In this document: positions 48,622 through 57,764 of the stretch, in pieces | Layout of the letters: each line of letters opens with the position of its first letter | How positions within the stretch are numbered: position 1 is the first letter of the stretch | NCBI RefSeq assembly: GCF_000738775.1 | Contig: NZ_JPOC01000005.1 | Location: forward strand, 1-64,000 | Reading direction: 5' to 3' | Source of the DNA: Prescottella defluvii | Lineage (GTDB): Bacteria > Actinomycetota > Actinomycetes > Mycobacteriales > Mycobacteriaceae | Length of the DNA stretch: 64,000 nucleotides | Position numbers and translations under genes: made by a program | The notes under the pieces: generated by a model | What the model was told of the DNA's origin: nothing | Seen by the model: only the letters and a program-made list of their open reading frames with translations | The model's database searches: none

Positions 48622-49518
48622 TCACTGGGGTGTCCGGCCGGCCGCGTACTCGCCGACCGCCGCGGCCAGCAGGACGCGGTCGTCCGGGGTCTTCGCGATC
48701 GCACCGAGACTCGCCAGTGCGGTGGCCGGCGCCAGATCCGCCGCCCCGAGCGCCGCGAGCGCGGACACCCAGTCGATGGCCTCCGCGATGCCCGGCGCCT
48801 TGTCGAGGTCGAGGGAACGGGCCGATGCCACGAAGTCGGTGACGGCGGTGATCAGGGCGGTGTCGGCGCCGGGCACGGTGCGACGCAGGATCGCGGCGGC
48901 GCGGGCGGGCTGCGGGTAGTCGATCCAGTGGTAGAGGCAGCGGCGGCGCAGCGCGTCGTGCAGGTCCCGACTGCGGTTGGAGGTGAGGACCACGGTGGGT
49001 GGTCGCTCGGCGACGAACGTGCCGAGTTCGGGGACCGTCACCGAGGACTCGCCGAGGAACTCGAGTAGCAGCGCCTCGAATTCGTCGTCGGCCCGGTCGA
49101 TCTCGTCGATCAGCAGCACCGGTGGGCGCGGACCGCGGTGTCGCACGCACCGCAGGATCGGACGCTCGAGCAGGAACGGCTCGGTGAACAGGTCCGCCTC
49201 CCGCAGTCGCTCCCCGTGTGCCTCCGACAACCGCACCGCGAGCAGCTGCCGCTGGTAGTTCCAGTCGTACAGCGCCTCGTCCGCACCGAGACCCTCGTAG
49301 CACTGGAGCCGGACCAGTGGTGTCCCCGACGCGGCGGCGAGCGCCTTGGCCGCCGTCGTCTTCCCGACCCCCGGTTCGCCCTCGAGCAGCAGCGGGCGGC
49401 CCAGCCGCGACGCCAGGTAGAGCGCTGTCGCCGTCCCCTCGTCGAGCAGGTAGTCCTGCGCGTCGAACCGTCGCGTCAGGTCCTCGATGTCGGCGAATTC
49501 GGCGGCGGCAGCGGTCAC
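48622..49518 (-). CDS. coxD: MoxR-family AAA+ ATPase CoxD
   Basis: This 298-aa AAA+ chaperone is needed for insertion of the copper-sulfur group into the CO dehydrogenase site. Walker A is GEPGVGKT (about residue 45), Walker B VLLIDEIDRADDEFE (about 120) and sensor 1 is in VVLTSNRSRDLHDALRRRCLYHW. The GTG at 49518 overlaps the stop of the MocA-like gene (GTGA). It pairs with CoxE (VWA), the usual MoxR-VWA partnership. Length is typical. Confidence 0.93.
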   Translation of the reverse strand: MTAAAAEFADIEDLTRRFDAQDYLLDEGTATALYLASRLGRPLLLEGEPGVGKTTAAKALAAASGTPLVRLQCYEGLGADEALYDWNYQRQLLAVRLSEAHGERLREADLFTEPFLLERPILRCVRHRGPRPPVLLIDEIDRADDEFEALLLEFLGESSVTVPELGTFVAERPPTVVLTSNRSRDLHDALRRRCLYHWIDYPQPARAAAILRRTVPGADTALITAVTDFVASARSLDLDKAPGIAEAIDWVSALAALGAADLAPATALASLGAIAKTPDDRVLLAAAVGEYAAGRTPQ

Positions 49519-50105
49519 GACGCGTCCCGGTCCTGGTCGAGCAGCGCCCGGTAGCCGTCCCATGTGTCGACGTCGAGCGGGATCCGTCCCTCGGCCGGGA
49601 TCTCGAAGACGTCCGTGAGCGCGCGATCGAAGAGCTTCCACACGGCCTTGTCGCCGTACAGCGCGGCGAGGTCACCGAAGCTGCTGCGGCCCAACCACAG
49701 TGGATGTCCGGGACCGTCTGTGTAGCGGCACAGTCCGATGTTCTCGAGACGACCGCGGGTCACCAGCGCCCGCACGGTCGCGGGGGTGACGCCGGGTTGG
49801 TCGCCGAGCATCAGCACGATCCCCGACGCCAGCGGATCGATCTCCGGCAGCGCCGCTTTCACCGAGGCCGAGCATCCACTCCCCGAGTCGGGGCAGTGGA
49901 CGACGGTGCAGCCGCGGAGGTCGACGAGGTCCTCGATCGCCTCGGCGGCGCCGGGCACGGTCACCAGCAGCTGCTGGAACCGGCACGCGCGCGCCACGGT
50001 GAGGGTCGCGTCGAGCAGCGTCGCACCGCGGTACGGCAACAGCTGCTTCGGCCGTCCCAGGCGCCGCGACGCGCCGGCCGCCAGGACCAGTCCGGTCACG
50101 AACAT
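49515..50105 (-). CDS. MobA/MocA-like nucleotidyltransferase
   Basis: This 196-aa enzyme would add CMP or GMP to molybdopterin to make the dinucleotide cofactor. The nucleotide-binding N-terminus GLVLAAGASRRLGRPKQLL and MLGDQPGVTPATV (Mg-binding Asp) are visible. CO dehydrogenases use the cytosine dinucleotide, so a MocA-type activity is the likely role. The ATG at 50105 follows GAAGGAG and lies inside the end of the XdhC-YHS gene; the stop overlaps coxD by 4 bp. Confidence 0.88.
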   Translation of the reverse strand: MFVTGLVLAAGASRRLGRPKQLLPYRGATLLDATLTVARACRFQQLLVTVPGAAEAIEDLVDLRGCTVVHCPDSGSGCSASVKAALPEIDPLASGIVLMLGDQPGVTPATVRALVTRGRLENIGLCRYTDGPGHPLWLGRSSFGDLAALYGDKAVWKLFDRALTDVFEIPAEGRIPLDVDTWDGYRALLDQDRDAS

Positions 50106-50989
50106 CGCGCACGCTCCTTCTCGTAGCTGCGGCGGCATCCGGGCGCGCAGAACCAGTAGTCCTCGCCGTCGATCTGCAGGTGCGGGGTGTCCTCGCCGAC
50201 GGTGACCGACATGCCGCACACCGGGTCGATCACGGTCAGCGCGGCCGCATTCTCCGCCTCGCCGCCGAACCGGCCTACGACGGGAAGTCCCTCGACACGG
50301 ATTTCCCGCACCAGTTCCGCGAGGATCGCGACCGCGATCTCGCCGGGGGTGCGGGCGCCGATCGGCAGTCCCGCGGGCGTGTGCACGAGTGCCCGCGGCC
50401 CGGGATCGAGGTCGAGTCCGTCGACGACAGCGGCGCCCCGCACCCGGCCGGCGACGAGGCCGACGTATCCGGCTCCGGCGTCGAGCGCCTCCCGGATCGT
50501 CGTCGGCTCGTCCCCACCGAGGCTCGCCACGATCACCGCGGTCTCGTCCGGGACCGGCTCGCCGCCGCGGCGGACGTCCAGGTCGAGTCGGTCGGCCAGA
50601 TCGGCGACGGCGTCGGCGACCGGGGTCGCGCCGACCACCCGCACGATCGGGGCGGGCAGGCACGCCTCGAGGAAGATCTCCATCGCGCCGCCGGACAGGC
50701 ACGGGTTGACCACGACCCGCGCGCCGGGCGCCTCCGGGTAGTCGACACCGCCGTCCGGCAGGATCCGCAGCAGCAGGCTCTCCCCCGATGCGAGGACGTC
50801 GGCCGCCGCGACGCGCACCGAGTTCTGCGCGCAGTGACCACCGACGAATCCCTCGATCGTGCCGTCCGGCAACAGGATCGCGCGGTCACCCGGCGATGCC
50901 GACGTCGGCTGCTGCGCCCGGACCACCGTCGCGCGCACGTACGGGCGCCGCTCGCCCGCCAGTTGCGCGGCGCGCGCACTCAGGTCCAT
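50096..50989 (-). CDS. XdhC/CoxI-family protein fused to a YHS domain
   Basis: This 297-aa protein has an N-terminal XdhC/CoxI domain (about residues 15-230: RATVVRAQQPTSASPGDRAILLPDG, EGFVGGHCAQNS, VVVNPCLSGGAMEIFLE, VASLGGDEPTTIREALDAG, PIGARTPGEIAVAILAEL) and a C-terminal YHS domain (about 245-290: DPVCGMSVTV, GEDYWFCAPGCRRSYEK) with Cys residues fit for metal. XdhC proteins bind molybdopterin and aid sulfuration. The ATG at 50989 follows GAGGAG. It lies directly below coxL (14 bp) and overlaps the MocA-like gene by 10 bp, so it may shuttle copper or sulfur to the active site. Confidence 0.88.
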   Translation of the reverse strand: MDLSARAAQLAGERRPYVRATVVRAQQPTSASPGDRAILLPDGTIEGFVGGHCAQNSVRVAAADVLASGESLLLRILPDGGVDYPEAPGARVVVNPCLSGGAMEIFLEACLPAPIVRVVGATPVADAVADLADRLDLDVRRGGEPVPDETAVIVASLGGDEPTTIREALDAGAGYVGLVAGRVRGAAVVDGLDLDPGPRALVHTPAGLPIGARTPGEIAVAILAELVREIRVEGLPVVGRFGGEAENAAALTVIDPVCGMSVTVGEDTPHLQIDGEDYWFCAPGCRRSYEKERARCS

Positions 50990-51003
50990 GTGCACTCTCC
51001 TCG

Positions 51004-53403
51004 TCAGATCGGCGGGGTCGCTCGGCCCTGCATCGCCTCCCATACCCGCGACGGTGTCAGCGGCATGTCGGCGTGCCGCACCCCGAACGGTTTCAGCGCG
51101 TCGACGACGGCGTTGACGACGGCGGGCGGCGACCCGACGGTGGCGCTCTCCCCGATCCCCTTGGCCCCGATCGGGTGATGCGGCGACGGAGTGACGGTGA
51201 AGCCGGTCTCGAGGTGCGGCACCTCCAACGCGGTGGGGATGAGGTAGTCCATGAGCGAGCCCCCGAGGCAGTTGCCGTCCTCGTCGAACGCGATGATCTC
51301 CATGAGCGCCATACCGATTCCGTCGGTGATGCCGCCGTGTACCTGCCCCTCGATGATCATCGGGTTGATGCGGGTGCCGCAGTCGTCGACCGCAAGGAAG
51401 CGGCGTACCTTCACGACGCCGGTGCCCGGATCGATGTCGACGACGCAGAAGTACGCGCCGTACGGGTAGGTGAGATTCTCCGGGTTGTAACAGATCTGGG
51501 CCTCGAGCCCGCCCTCGATGCCGTCGGGCAGGTCGCCCGCGCCGTACGCGCGCATCGCGATGTCCTGGATGGTGACCGCTGCCGACGGATCCCCCGTCAC
51601 GTGGAAGTGGCCCTTCTCCCATTCCAGATCCGAAACGGACACCTCGAGCATGCCCGACGCGATGATCCGCGCCTTGTCGCGGACCTTGCGCGCCACCAGC
51701 GCGGCGGCCGCCCCGGACACCGGGGTGGATCGACTGCCGTACGTGCCGAGCCCGAACGGGGTGTTGTCGGTGTCGCCGTGCACCACGTCGACGTCGTCGG
51801 GTGGGATGCCGAGTTCCTCGGCGACGATCTGCGCGAACGTCGTCTCGTGGCCCTGCCCCTGGGTCTGCACGGAGATCCGGACGACGGCCTTGCCGGTGGG
51901 GTGCACGGTCAACTCGCAACCGTCGGCCATGCCGAGGCCGAGGATGTCCATGTCCTTGCGTGGGCCGGCGCCGACGGCCTCGGTGAAGAACGACATCCCG
52001 ATGCCCATCAGTTCACCGCGTTCGCGTTTCTCGGCCTGTTCGCGGCGCAGCGCGTCGTACCCGATCATGTCCATGGCCTTGCGCATCGTGGTGGCGTAGT
52101 CACCGGAGTCGTACTTCCAGCCCGTCTTCGACGTGTACGGAAACTGCTCCGGCCGCAGCAGGTTTCGCAGCCGCAGCTCGGCCGGGTCCAGGTCGAGGTC
52201 GAACGCGAGGCAGTCCACGAGACGCTCGACGAGATAGACGGCCTCGGTGATCCGGAACGAGCACGCGTAGGCGACGCCGCCGGGCGCCTTGTTCGTGTAG
52301 ACGGCGGTCATGTGGCAGTACGCGGCCTCGAGGTCGTAGCTGCCGGTGAACACCCCGAAGAAGCCGGCCGGGTACTTCACCGGCGCCGCGGTCCCGTTGA
52401 ACGCGCCGTGGTCGGCGAGGACGTCGGTGCGGATCGCGAGGATCTTGCCGTCGGACGTCGCCGCGATCTCCCCGACCATGATGTAGTCGCGGGCGAAGCC
52501 GGTGCTGGTGAGGTTCTCGCTGCGGTCCTCCATCCACTTGACCGGCTTGCCGGTGAGCAGCGATCCGACGATCGCGCACACGTAGCCCGGGTAGATCGGC
52601 ACCTTGTTGCCGAACCCGCCGCCGATGTCGGGGGAGATGACGCGGATCTTGTGTTCGGGCAGCCCGGCGACCAGCGCGTACAGCGTGCGGTGCGCGTGCG
52701 GCGCCTGACTGGTGGACCACAGGGTGAGCTTGCCGTCCACGGCGTCGTAGTCCGCGACGGCCCCGCACGTCTCCATCGGCGCCGGATGGACCCGCGGGTA
52801 GACGAGTTCCTGCCGCACCACGACATCCGCCCGGTCGAACGCCGCCTCGGTGGCCTCGGCGTCCCCCGTTTCCCAGTCGAAACAGTGATTGTCGGTCTTG
52901 CCGTCCAGGTCGGTGCGGATCACCGGGGCGTCCGGTTCGAGGGCGCGGCGCGCGTCGATCACCGGATCGAGGATCTCGTACTCGACGTCGATCAACTCCA
53001 GGGCGTCCCGCGCGGCGTAGCGGTCCTCGGCGACGACGAACGCCACCTCCTGCCCCTGGAACCGCACCTTGTCGGTCGCGAGGACGGCCTGCACGTCGTT
53101 CGACAATGTCGGCATCCACGCCAGGCTCTTCTCGGCGAGGTCCGCGCCGGTCACAACCGCCGCCACCTTCGGGTGCGCCTGCGCCGCGGTCGTGTCGATG
53201 CGCACGACGCGGGCGTGTGCGACGGGTGAGCGCAGGATCGCCAGGTGCAGCATGCCGGGCAACTGGACGTCGTCGACGTAGCGGCCCCGGCCCCGGATGA
53301 AGCGGGGGTCCTCCTTGCGCAGCATCCGGCCGTGCCCGCACGGCTTCTCGTCGTTCGCGACCCGGTCCGGGTTCACCTCGGCCGGTTCGTCCACTGTGGT
53401 CAC
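51004..53403 (-). CDS. coxL: Aerobic carbon monoxide dehydrogenase large subunit, form I
   Basis: This 799-aa molybdenum hydroxylase subunit carries the Mo-Cu site that oxidises CO to CO2. The form I active-site loop AYACSFR includes Cys381, the copper-binding Cys (equivalent to Cys388 in Oligotropha); the catalytic Glu is Glu752 in [12 protein letters not shown]. Other blocks are [26 protein letters not shown] and [11 protein letters not shown]. The X position of AYxCSFR is Ala rather than the Arg of Oligotropha. The GTG at 53403 overlaps the coxS stop (GTGA). It is full length for form I. Confidence 0.97.
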   Translation of the reverse strand: MTTVDEPAEVNPDRVANDEKPCGHGRMLRKEDPRFIRGRGRYVDDVQLPGMLHLAILRSPVAHARVVRIDTTAAQAHPKVAAVVTGADLAEKSLAWMPTLSNDVQAVLATDKVRFQGQEVAFVVAEDRYAARDALELIDVEYEILDPVIDARRALEPDAPVIRTDLDGKTDNHCFDWETGDAEATEAAFDRADVVVRQELVYPRVHPAPMETCGAVADYDAVDGKLTLWSTSQAPHAHRTLYALVAGLPEHKIRVISPDIGGGFGNKVPIYPGYVCAIVGSLLTGKPVKWMEDRSENLTSTGFARDYIMVGEIAATSDGKILAIRTDVLADHGAFNGTAAPVKYPAGFFGVFTGSYDLEAAYCHMTAVYTNKAPGGVAYACSFRITEAVYLVERLVDCLAFDLDLDPAELRLRNLLRPEQFPYTSKTGWKYDSGDYATTMRKAMDMIGYDALRREQAEKRERGELMGIGMSFFTEAVGAGPRKDMDILGLGMADGCELTVHPTGKAVVRISVQTQGQGHETTFAQIVAEELGIPPDDVDVVHGDTDNTPFGLGTYGSRSTPVSGAAAALVARKVRDKARIIASGMLEVSVSDLEWEKGHFHVTGDPSAAVTIQDIAMRAYGAGDLPDGIEGGLEAQICYNPENLTYPYGAYFCVVDIDPGTGVVKVRRFLAVDDCGTRINPMIIEGQVHGGITDGIGMALMEIIAFDEDGNCLGGSLMDYLIPTALEVPHLETGFTVTPSPHHPIGAKGIGESATVGSPPAVVNAVVDALKPFGVRHADMPLTPSRVWEAMQGRATPPI

Positions 53404-53897
53404 GACGCGCCTCCGGTCGTCACGGTGTCGGTGGTCGCACCGCCGTGCTCGGCGGCCCAGCGGACCGACCGGACGATCGTCGTGTAGCCGGTGCAGCGGC
53501 AGATCTGGCCGGAGATGGCCTCGCGGATGGTCTGCTCGTCGGGGTCCGGGTCGCGATCGAGCAGGGCCCGGGCGGTGATCATCATGCCGGGGGTGCAGAA
53601 GCCGCACTGCAATCCGTGGCACTGCATGAAGCCCTCCTGCACGGGATCGAGCACCCCGTCGGCCGCGAGACCCTCGACGGTGCGCACGTCCCGGCCGCCG
53701 GCCATCACGGCGAGCATCGTGCACGACTTCACCGGCTCGCCGTCCACCGACACCACGCACGTCCCGCAGTTGCTGGTGTCGCAACCCCAGTGGGTTCCGG
53801 TGAGCCCCAAGCAGTCCCGCAGGAAATGCACCAGCAGCATCCGCGGTTCGACATCCTCGGACACCTCGGTCCCGTTGACCGTCATCGTCACCTGCAT
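53400..53897 (-). CDS. coxS: Carbon monoxide dehydrogenase small subunit (2Fe-2S)
   Basis: This 165-aa iron-sulfur subunit passes electrons from the Mo site toward FAD. The plant-type cluster ligands are in [12 protein letters not shown] and a later Cys, and the second cluster in [10 protein letters not shown] and CRCTGYTT. The ATG at 53897 follows the coxM stop by 1 bp, and its stop overlaps coxL. Length is typical of CoxS. All eight cluster Cys appear present. Confidence 0.96.
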   Translation of the reverse strand: MQVTMTVNGTEVSEDVEPRMLLVHFLRDCLGLTGTHWGCDTSNCGTCVVSVDGEPVKSCTMLAVMAGGRDVRTVEGLAADGVLDPVQEGFMQCHGLQCGFCTPGMMITARALLDRDPDPDEQTIREAISGQICRCTGYTTIVRSVRWAAEHGGATTDTVTTGGAS

Positions 53898-53898
53898 G

Positions 53899-54789
53899 TC
53901 AGGACTCCGTTCCGTCGAGCGTTCCCGAGGCGCGTTGCGCGGCAGTCCGCAGCGCGCGGACGGTCAGTTCCCCGGCGAGATGGCGTTTGTAGGCGGCGGT
54001 TCCGCGTGGATCGGTCACCGGGTCGCACGCCTGCCCGGCGAGGACCCCGGCCTCGATGAACACGTCCTCGGACAGCGCCAGCCCGCCGAGGTACTCCCCG
54101 ATGGCGGCGACGCGGGCGGCGTCCGGTTGTACCGCGGTGAGCCCCACCCGGGCGCCGCCGATCCGGTCGCCGTCCAGCCACATCGAGGCGCCCGCCGCGG
54201 CGATGGCCCAGTCCCCCACCCGCCGTTCCACTTTCGCGTACGCGCTGCCGCCGGCGTGCTCGCGTGGGATGCGCACCTCGACGAGGATCTCGTTGCCGCG
54301 CACCGCGGTCTCGTAGGGGCCGACGAGGAAGTCGTCCATCGGTACCTCACGCACCCCCGTCGGTCCGCGGATGACGCACACCGCCCCGATCACCGCACAC
54401 ACCGTCGTCAGGTCCTCGGCGGGATCGGCCTGGCACAGCGACCCGCCGATCGTGCCCCGGTTGCGGACCACCGGGTCGGCGATCACCCGCTCGGCGTCCC
54501 GGAAGATCGGGAACAGCGCGGCGAGATCGGCGGACTCGAGGATCTGACGGTGCCGCACCATCGCGCCGATCCGCACGGCGTCCGGTTCGACGGTGATGTC
54601 ACCGAGCTCGGCGACCAGATCGTTGATGTCGATCAGGTACTCGGGGTTGGCGAGGCGGAGTTTCATCATCGGCAGCAGGCTGTGCCCACCGGCGACGACC
54701 CGCGCCTCGTCGCCGAGCCGGTCGAGTAGCGCGATCGCGTGCTCGACGTCGGTTGCGCGTTCGTATTCGAACAGTCCCGGAACCTGCAT
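53899..54789 (-). CDS. coxM: Carbon monoxide dehydrogenase medium subunit (FAD)
   Basis: This 296-aa flavin subunit receives electrons from CoxS and passes them to quinone or the chain. The FAD-binding segments are [16 protein letters not shown] (about residue 30) and [17 protein letters not shown] (about residue 115). The ATG at 54789 follows GAGGGG. It is first in the coxMSL order, 108 bp below the upstream xdhC gene. A pair of TGATCACG-type inverted repeats lies in that gap. Confidence 0.95.
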   Translation of the reverse strand: MQVPGLFEYERATDVEHAIALLDRLGDEARVVAGGHSLLPMMKLRLANPEYLIDINDLVAELGDITVEPDAVRIGAMVRHRQILESADLAALFPIFRDAERVIADPVVRNRGTIGGSLCQADPAEDLTTVCAVIGAVCVIRGPTGVREVPMDDFLVGPYETAVRGNEILVEVRIPREHAGGSAYAKVERRVGDWAIAAAGASMWLDGDRIGGARVGLTAVQPDAARVAAIGEYLGGLALSEDVFIEAGVLAGQACDPVTDPRGTAAYKRHLAGELTVRALRTAAQRASGTLDGTES

Positions 54790-54861
54790 GTGGCACCCCT
54801 CACACCGCCGGATATCTTCCAGCGTGTGCCCGGCCGGGGCCACCGTCAAGCACGATTCAGC

Positions 54862-54900
54862 GATCACTTGATCACGTCGGCGCCGGGCCTGTCGTGATCA
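54862..54900 (-). promoter_or_regulatory. Inverted repeats between xdhC and coxM
   Basis: TGATCACG (54869-54876) and CGTGATCA (54893-54900) form a perfect inverted pair, and GATCACTTGATC (54862-54873) is a second overlapping dyad. They lie 73-111 bp upstream of coxM and touch the xdhC stop. They could be an operator or a transcript-end element. Confidence 0.35.
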
Positions 54901-56025
54901 TCCTGATTGCTCGTGGTGGATTCGTCCGTGCAGGTCGTGCAGGGGAAGCCCGCCACCGCCCCACCGGCGGGCGATGATCTCCGCCGCGATCGACACCGCC
55001 GTCTCCTCCGGTGTCCGGGCCCCGAGATCCAGACCGATCGGGCTCGACAACCGGTCCAGCTCGTCGTCGGTGAGCCCCGCCTCACGCAGGCGTCCGAGCC
55101 GGTCGGCATGCGTCCGCGCGGACCCCATCGCCCCCACGTACCCCACCTCCGGCAGACGCAGTGCCACCTCGAGCAGCGGCACGTCGAACTTGGGGTCGTG
55201 GGTGAGGACGCAGATCACGGTGCGGCCGTCGATCCGGCCCGCCGCGGCCTCACCCGCCAGGTAGCGATGCGGCCAGTCGACGACCACCTCGTCGGCGGTC
55301 GGGAATCGGCTCGCCGTCGCGAACACCTCCCGCGCGTCGCACACCGTGACCCGGTAACCGAGGAACGCGCCCTGCCGGGCCACCGCGGCCGCGAAGTCGA
55401 TCGCGCCGAACACCAGCATCCGCGGCGGCGGGGCGTAGCTCGCGACGAACACCCGCATCCCCTCGCCGCGGCGCTGGCCGTCCGGCCCGTACTCGAGCAC
55501 CGCGGTCCGGCCCGCGGCGAGCAGGCCGCGGCCGTCGTCGGTGACGGCCGCGTCGGCGCGCGACGAGCCGAGCGAACCCGACACCGTCTCCGGACGGATC
55601 ACGAGATGCCGGCCGATCCGGGCACGGTCCTCGTGCTCGATCACCGTCGCGACGGCCACCGGCCGGCCGGTCTCGACGTCGGAGGCGACCTCGGCGAGGT
55701 CCGGGAAGGTGCGCGACGAGACGGGCTCGACGAACACGTCGAGGATGCCGCCGCACGTGAGCCCCACCGCGAACGCATCGTCGTCGCTCACTCCGTATCG
55801 CTCGAGCACCGGCTCGCCGGTGGCGACCACTTCCGCCGCCAACTCGTACACGGCGCCCTCCACGCATCCCCCGGACACGGATCCGGCGACGACGCCGTCC
55901 GGTGCCACCACCATCGCGGCCCCCGGGGTGCGCGGCGCGGACCGGAACGTGGCGACGACGGTGGCCAGTCCGGCGGTGCCTCCGGCCCGCCAGATTCCGA
56001 GCAGATCGGACAACACGTCACGCAT
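54898..56025 (-). CDS. XdhC/CoxI-family maturation protein, full length
   Basis: This 375-aa protein has an N-terminal XdhC domain (DLLGIWRAGGTAGLATVVATFRSAPRTPGAAMVV, VVAGSVSGGCVEGAVYELA) and a C-terminal Rossmann XdhC-CoxI domain (MLVFGAIDFAAAVARQGAFLGY, VICVLTHDPKFDVPLLEVAL, GYVGAMGSARTHADRL). Such proteins bind and sulfurate the molybdenum cofactor for CO dehydrogenase-type enzymes (CoxF/CoxI). The ATG at 56025 follows GGAGG. It opens the cox operon, divergent from the LysR gene. It is distinct from the XdhC-YHS gene further downstream. Confidence 0.9.
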   Translation of the reverse strand: MRDVLSDLLGIWRAGGTAGLATVVATFRSAPRTPGAAMVVAPDGVVAGSVSGGCVEGAVYELAAEVVATGEPVLERYGVSDDDAFAVGLTCGGILDVFVEPVSSRTFPDLAEVASDVETGRPVAVATVIEHEDRARIGRHLVIRPETVSGSLGSSRADAAVTDDGRGLLAAGRTAVLEYGPDGQRRGEGMRVFVASYAPPPRMLVFGAIDFAAAVARQGAFLGYRVTVCDAREVFATASRFPTADEVVVDWPHRYLAGEAAAGRIDGRTVICVLTHDPKFDVPLLEVALRLPEVGYVGAMGSARTHADRLGRLREAGLTDDELDRLSSPIGLDLGARTPEETAVSIAAEIIARRWGGGGLPLHDLHGRIHHEQSG

Positions 56026-56073
56026 CGAGTCGGCCTCCAGCCCCGGCCCGTCGACGCAGGTCCGAGGGGCCGA

Positions 56074-56088
56074 ATCGCGGATGTCGAT
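56074..56088. promoter_or_regulatory. LysR-type operator between xdhC and the LysR gene
   Basis: ATCG-N7-CGAT is a short dyad matching the T-N11-A LysR motif, in the 89-bp divergent region between the first cox-locus gene and the LysR gene. It lies near the middle, as expected for an activator of divergent promoters. Confidence 0.5.
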
Positions 56089-56114
56089 CTTCGCCGGGAC
56101 GTACCCTCGAATTC

Positions 56115-57068
56115 GTGACACCCGCTCAACTGCGAGCCTATTCCGCGGTGGTGCGACTCGGATCGGTTCGAGCGGCCGCCCGCGAATTGGGCATGACGGA
56201 TTCGGGCGTCTCCATGCATATCGCCCAACTCCGCAAGGAACTCGACGACCCGCTGTACTGCCGCCGGCCGTCCGGACTCGCATTCACACCCGGCGGTCTG
56301 CGTCTCGCGAGCCGGGCCGTCGAGATCCTGGGGCTGCAGCAGCAGACGGCGCTCGAGGTGAGCCAGGCCGGGCACGGACGACGCCTCCTGCGGCTCGCGG
56401 CGTCACCGCTGTTCGCCGAGCACGCCGCCCCCGGTTTGATCGACAGGTTCGCCGGACGGGCGAAGGACCTGGCGGTGGAACTCAGCGTCCACCCGGTCCG
56501 CCAGTTCGCGAACCTGATCTCGTCCCGCGCGGTCGACGTCGCCCTCGGCCCCCGCATCGTCGGCGGCGAACCCCTGTGCAACCACCCCTTCCTGCACTAC
56601 GAGGTACTCGCCGTCGGCGCCCCCGATCATCCACTCGCCCATACCCGCCCGACGCGGTCCCGGCTGCGCGAGCAACAGTGGTTCCTCGGCCCGTCCGCGG
56701 TCGGCGGCGACGGCGCGATGCGCCATCTGCTGCGGGCCCTCGACATCCCCCGCGACCGACAACGGATCTTCCAGAGCGACGCCGCCGCCACCGACGCCGT
56801 CCGACGCTCGTCCGCGCTCACCCTGGCCCTCGGGTTCGCCGTCAGCGACGAACTGTCCGAGGGCTCCCTCACCCGCATCGACGGCCCCGAACTACGCGCC
56901 ACCGGCAAATGGTGCGCCACCACCCTGCACCACCAGCACCTGCAACCCGCCGCATCCGAACTACTGCACTTCGTCAACACCCCCCGCTGCATCCAGGCGA
57001 TGATCCGCGGCACCGGCGTCGACGTCACCCACTTCAAGCCGAAGGTGCACGTGACGCTCTGGAGCTGA
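56115..57068 (+). CDS. LysR-family regulator, CutR-like
   Basis: This 317-aa regulator has an N-terminal helix-turn-helix (TPAQLRAYSAVVRLGSVRAAARELGMTDSGVSMHIAQLRKELDDPLYCR) and a C-terminal LysR effector domain (about residues 90-310). In mycobacteria the LysR protein CutR lies divergent to cutBCA and activates CO dehydrogenase genes; this gene has the same place. The GTG at 56115 is the first start giving the LysR N-terminus. The effector might be CO itself or a metabolite; the sequence does not say. Confidence 0.88.
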   Translation: MTPAQLRAYSAVVRLGSVRAAARELGMTDSGVSMHIAQLRKELDDPLYCRRPSGLAFTPGGLRLASRAVEILGLQQQTALEVSQAGHGRRLLRLAASPLFAEHAAPGLIDRFAGRAKDLAVELSVHPVRQFANLISSRAVDVALGPRIVGGEPLCNHPFLHYEVLAVGAPDHPLAHTRPTRSRLREQQWFLGPSAVGGDGAMRHLLRALDIPRDRQRIFQSDAAATDAVRRSSALTLALGFAVSDELSEGSLTRIDGPELRATGKWCATTLHHQHLQPAASELLHFVNTPRCIQAMIRGTGVDVTHFKPKVHVTLWS

Positions 57069-57115
57069 CCCGGTTGCACAGGCCATCCACATTCAGCGGG
57101 TATGCTTTCCCGCGC

Positions 57116-57192
57116 GCCTCCGTAGCTCAGTTGGATAGAGCAAGAGCCTTCTAATCTCTAGGTCGCAGGTTCGATTCCTGCCGGGGGCACCA
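57116..57192 (+). tRNA. tRNA-Arg (anticodon TCT) with a mismatched anticodon stem
   Basis: The 77-nt cloverleaf has a GCCTCCG/CGGGGGC acceptor stem (one G-T pair), a normal D-arm, T-arm GCAGG/CCTGC and an encoded CCA. The anticodon loop CTTCTAA gives TCT (arginine). The anticodon stem AGAGC/TCTCT has a C-T mismatch at its loop-proximal pair. TATGCT at 57101-57106 is a -10 box at the right distance. It is probably functional, but degraded copies cannot be excluded. Confidence 0.9.
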
Positions 57193-57326
57193 CTACAGCA
57201 GGTCGACAAGGCTGCGGGACCGAGTACGAAGACTCGCCATCCGCGAACCCACCGGATTCAACCAGGTCAGCCGCTGGATATGCGCCCACACCGGTCGATC
57301 GTGGCGAACGTAGCGGAGACGGTCGA

Positions 57327-57608
57327 CTAGTCCAGTGGCGCCGGCTGATAGTCGCCGTACAGTCCATCGTCCTTGCCGGCTAGGTACTCCTGGTGTTGCT
57401 CGTCAGCACGGGCGGCCAGGGCGGCGTTGTCGGCACGATCCTTCGCGGTCCGCTCCTGATGCCGTCGAACCGCCGCCGTGAGGCCGACGTAGGCACCCCA
57501 CACTGCCAGGCACATGGCCGCGAACCCGACGATCCACTTCCAGTAGGCCAACACCAGCCCGATCGCAATCAGGATCGCGATCCCGCCAGCCTTACTGTTG
57601 CCCTTCAT
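57327..57608 (-). CDS. Small membrane protein (93 aa)
   Basis: The protein starts with a hydrophobic region (AILIAIGLVLAYWKWIVGFAAMCLAVWGAYVGLTAAV; probably two helices in a hairpin, about residues 10-48) and ends with a charged, Ala/Gln-rich cytoplasmic part (RRHQERTAKDRADNAALAARADEQHQEYLAGKDD). I recognise no family. The ATG at 57608 follows GGAGGG, which makes expression likely. It lies downstream of tRNA-Arg on the opposite strand, in the interval that contains another small envelope protein. Confidence 0.7.
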   Translation of the reverse strand: MKGNSKAGGIAILIAIGLVLAYWKWIVGFAAMCLAVWGAYVGLTAAVRRHQERTAKDRADNAALAARADEQHQEYLAGKDDGLYGDYQPAPLD

Positions 57609-57647
57609 GATTGCCCTCCATGCATCGGCCCCTGATTCCGGCGGCAG

Positions 57648-57686
57648 GTCATGCGCGTCGCCGAGTCGGCGTGACGCGCGTATGAC
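57648..57686 (-). terminator. Hairpin between the Excalibur and small-membrane genes
   Basis: GTCAT...ATGAC and CGCGTC...GACGCG form an imperfect stem around GCCGAGTCGGC between 57648 and 57686. It is placed after the Excalibur gene (ending 57765) on the minus strand and probably terminates it. Confidence 0.5.
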
Positions 57687-57764
57687 TCGACCACTCTGCT
57701 CCCGTCCAATTGCGCTGTCGATCAGTTTCGTACGGGCCTTCGTACCGCTCAGCCTTGGGATGAC

